A stretch of DNA of 5,779 bases from an uncultured Coriobacteriaceae bacterium (GTDB lineage: Bacteria; Actinomycetota; Coriobacteriia; Coriobacteriales; Eggerthellaceae). Of the stretch, positions 5,629 to 5,779 are shown in pieces; position 1 is the stretch's first letter; every line of letters begins with the position of its first letter. The DNA lies in assembly GCA_902767025.1 (NCBI GenBank), contig CACXFZ010000126.1, forward strand, positions 1-5,779. Direction: 5' to 3'. The translations under genes were made by a program, and so were the position numbers. The notes below the pieces were generated by a model, which saw only the letters and a list, made by a program, of their open reading frames with translations, ran no database searches and had not been told where the DNA came from.

Positions 5629-5779
5629 TGAAGAATGTGAAGTGCCCTGCGTGCGGGGGCGAGACCAAGCGCAACGGGCGCACCAGCTCGGAGCGGACGA
5701 GATGGCGCTGCAAGTCGTGCGGCGCATCCACCACGCAAAGATACGACGACACCCCGAAGCTGCTCAGGCTGTTCTTGAG
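5628..5779 (+). CDS. IS1249-type transposase, N-terminal part (3' partial)
   Basis: The first 50 codons are visible; the frame is open at the right edge. The sequence begins MKNVKCPACGGETKRNGRTS and has a Cys-x2-Cys pair at 6 and 9 and another at 28 and 31 (WRCKSCGAS), forming a zinc ribbon of the kind found at the N-terminus of IS1249-like transposases of the IS256 group, followed by YDDTPKLLRLFL. The ribbon is expected to help DNA binding; the DDE catalytic region is outside the window. The start at 5628 is chosen because the zinc ribbon follows at once; the ribosome-binding site is weak. Related zinc-ribbon transposases or IS1/IS3-type helpers are alternatives, but the spacing and following motif favour IS1249. 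Confidence 0.75.
   Translation, partial: MKNVKCPACGGETKRNGRTSSERTRWRCKSCGASTTQRYDDTPKLLRLFL

Larger units (their letters stand above)
5452..5779 (+). mobile_element. Left end of an IS1249-like (IS256 group) insertion sequence, truncated by the window edge
   Basis: It contains repeated end-like sequences, an AT-rich patch and the beginning of a transposase gene directly after the NifX-like gene. The right end, its inverted repeat and any target duplication lie outside the window, so the exact left boundary is uncertain: it may be at 5452 or at the second repeat copy at 5542. The IS assignment rests on the transposase N-terminus. Confidence 0.65.

Noticed and set aside
5532..5738. 68-codon - strand frame across the IS left end
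   Set aside because: It lies antisense to a recognisable transposase N-terminus and the repeat units, and has no family resemblance.

Overview
The window is GC-rich and actinobacterial in style. Three things suggest a member of the Coriobacteriia (Eggerthella/Slackia-like): large exported proteins carrying triple cell wall binding repeat 2 (CWB2) arrays with Ig-like modules, a stand-alone NifX-like protein, and an IS1249-type transposase start. This assignment is inferred from protein families only; there is no taxonomic marker gene here. All genes lie on the + strand.

Region 1 (1-2004) is the 3' part of a gene for a large surface protein: Ig-like modules, one domain I cannot assign, a Gly/Thr linker, another Ig-like module and three CWB2 repeats. 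It ends in a strong intrinsic terminator, so the next gene is transcribed separately. Region 2 (2005-4886) has a short regulatory stretch with an 11-bp hairpin, an 8-bp inverted repeat and a -10-like box placed so that the transcript would begin at or next to the ATG (a leaderless arrangement). The gene that follows is complete and encodes a 927-residue exported transglutaminase-like protein: signal peptide, Cys-His-Asp catalytic domain, two Ig-like domains, a helical FIVAR-like spacer and three CWB2 repeats. The CWB2 arrays of the two proteins match repeat by repeat, so they appear to be paralogous cell-wall anchors carrying different cargo.

Region 3 (4887-5431) has a roughly 200-bp spacer with a weak terminator candidate and a promoter candidate, then a strong Shine-Dalgarno sequence and a 111-residue NifB/NifX-type cofactor-binding-domain protein. 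It lacks the usual His/Cys-bearing loop and has no nitrogenase gene beside it. Region 4 (5432-5779) is the left end of an insertion sequence. It has two 46-nt repeat units exactly 90 bp apart, an AT-rich patch between them, a -10-like box, a hairpin over the translation start and the first 50 codons of an IS1249-type (IS256 group) transposase that runs off the right edge.

The first two genes plausibly act together at the cell surface, both held on wall polymers by CWB2 arrays. The NifX-like gene and the IS show no functional link to them. Nothing here amounts to a clearly new multi-gene system. The items most worth checking are the leaderless, operator-like start of the transglutaminase gene, the module-wise CWB2 duplication, the doubled IS end and the hairpin that may silence read-through translation of the transposase.
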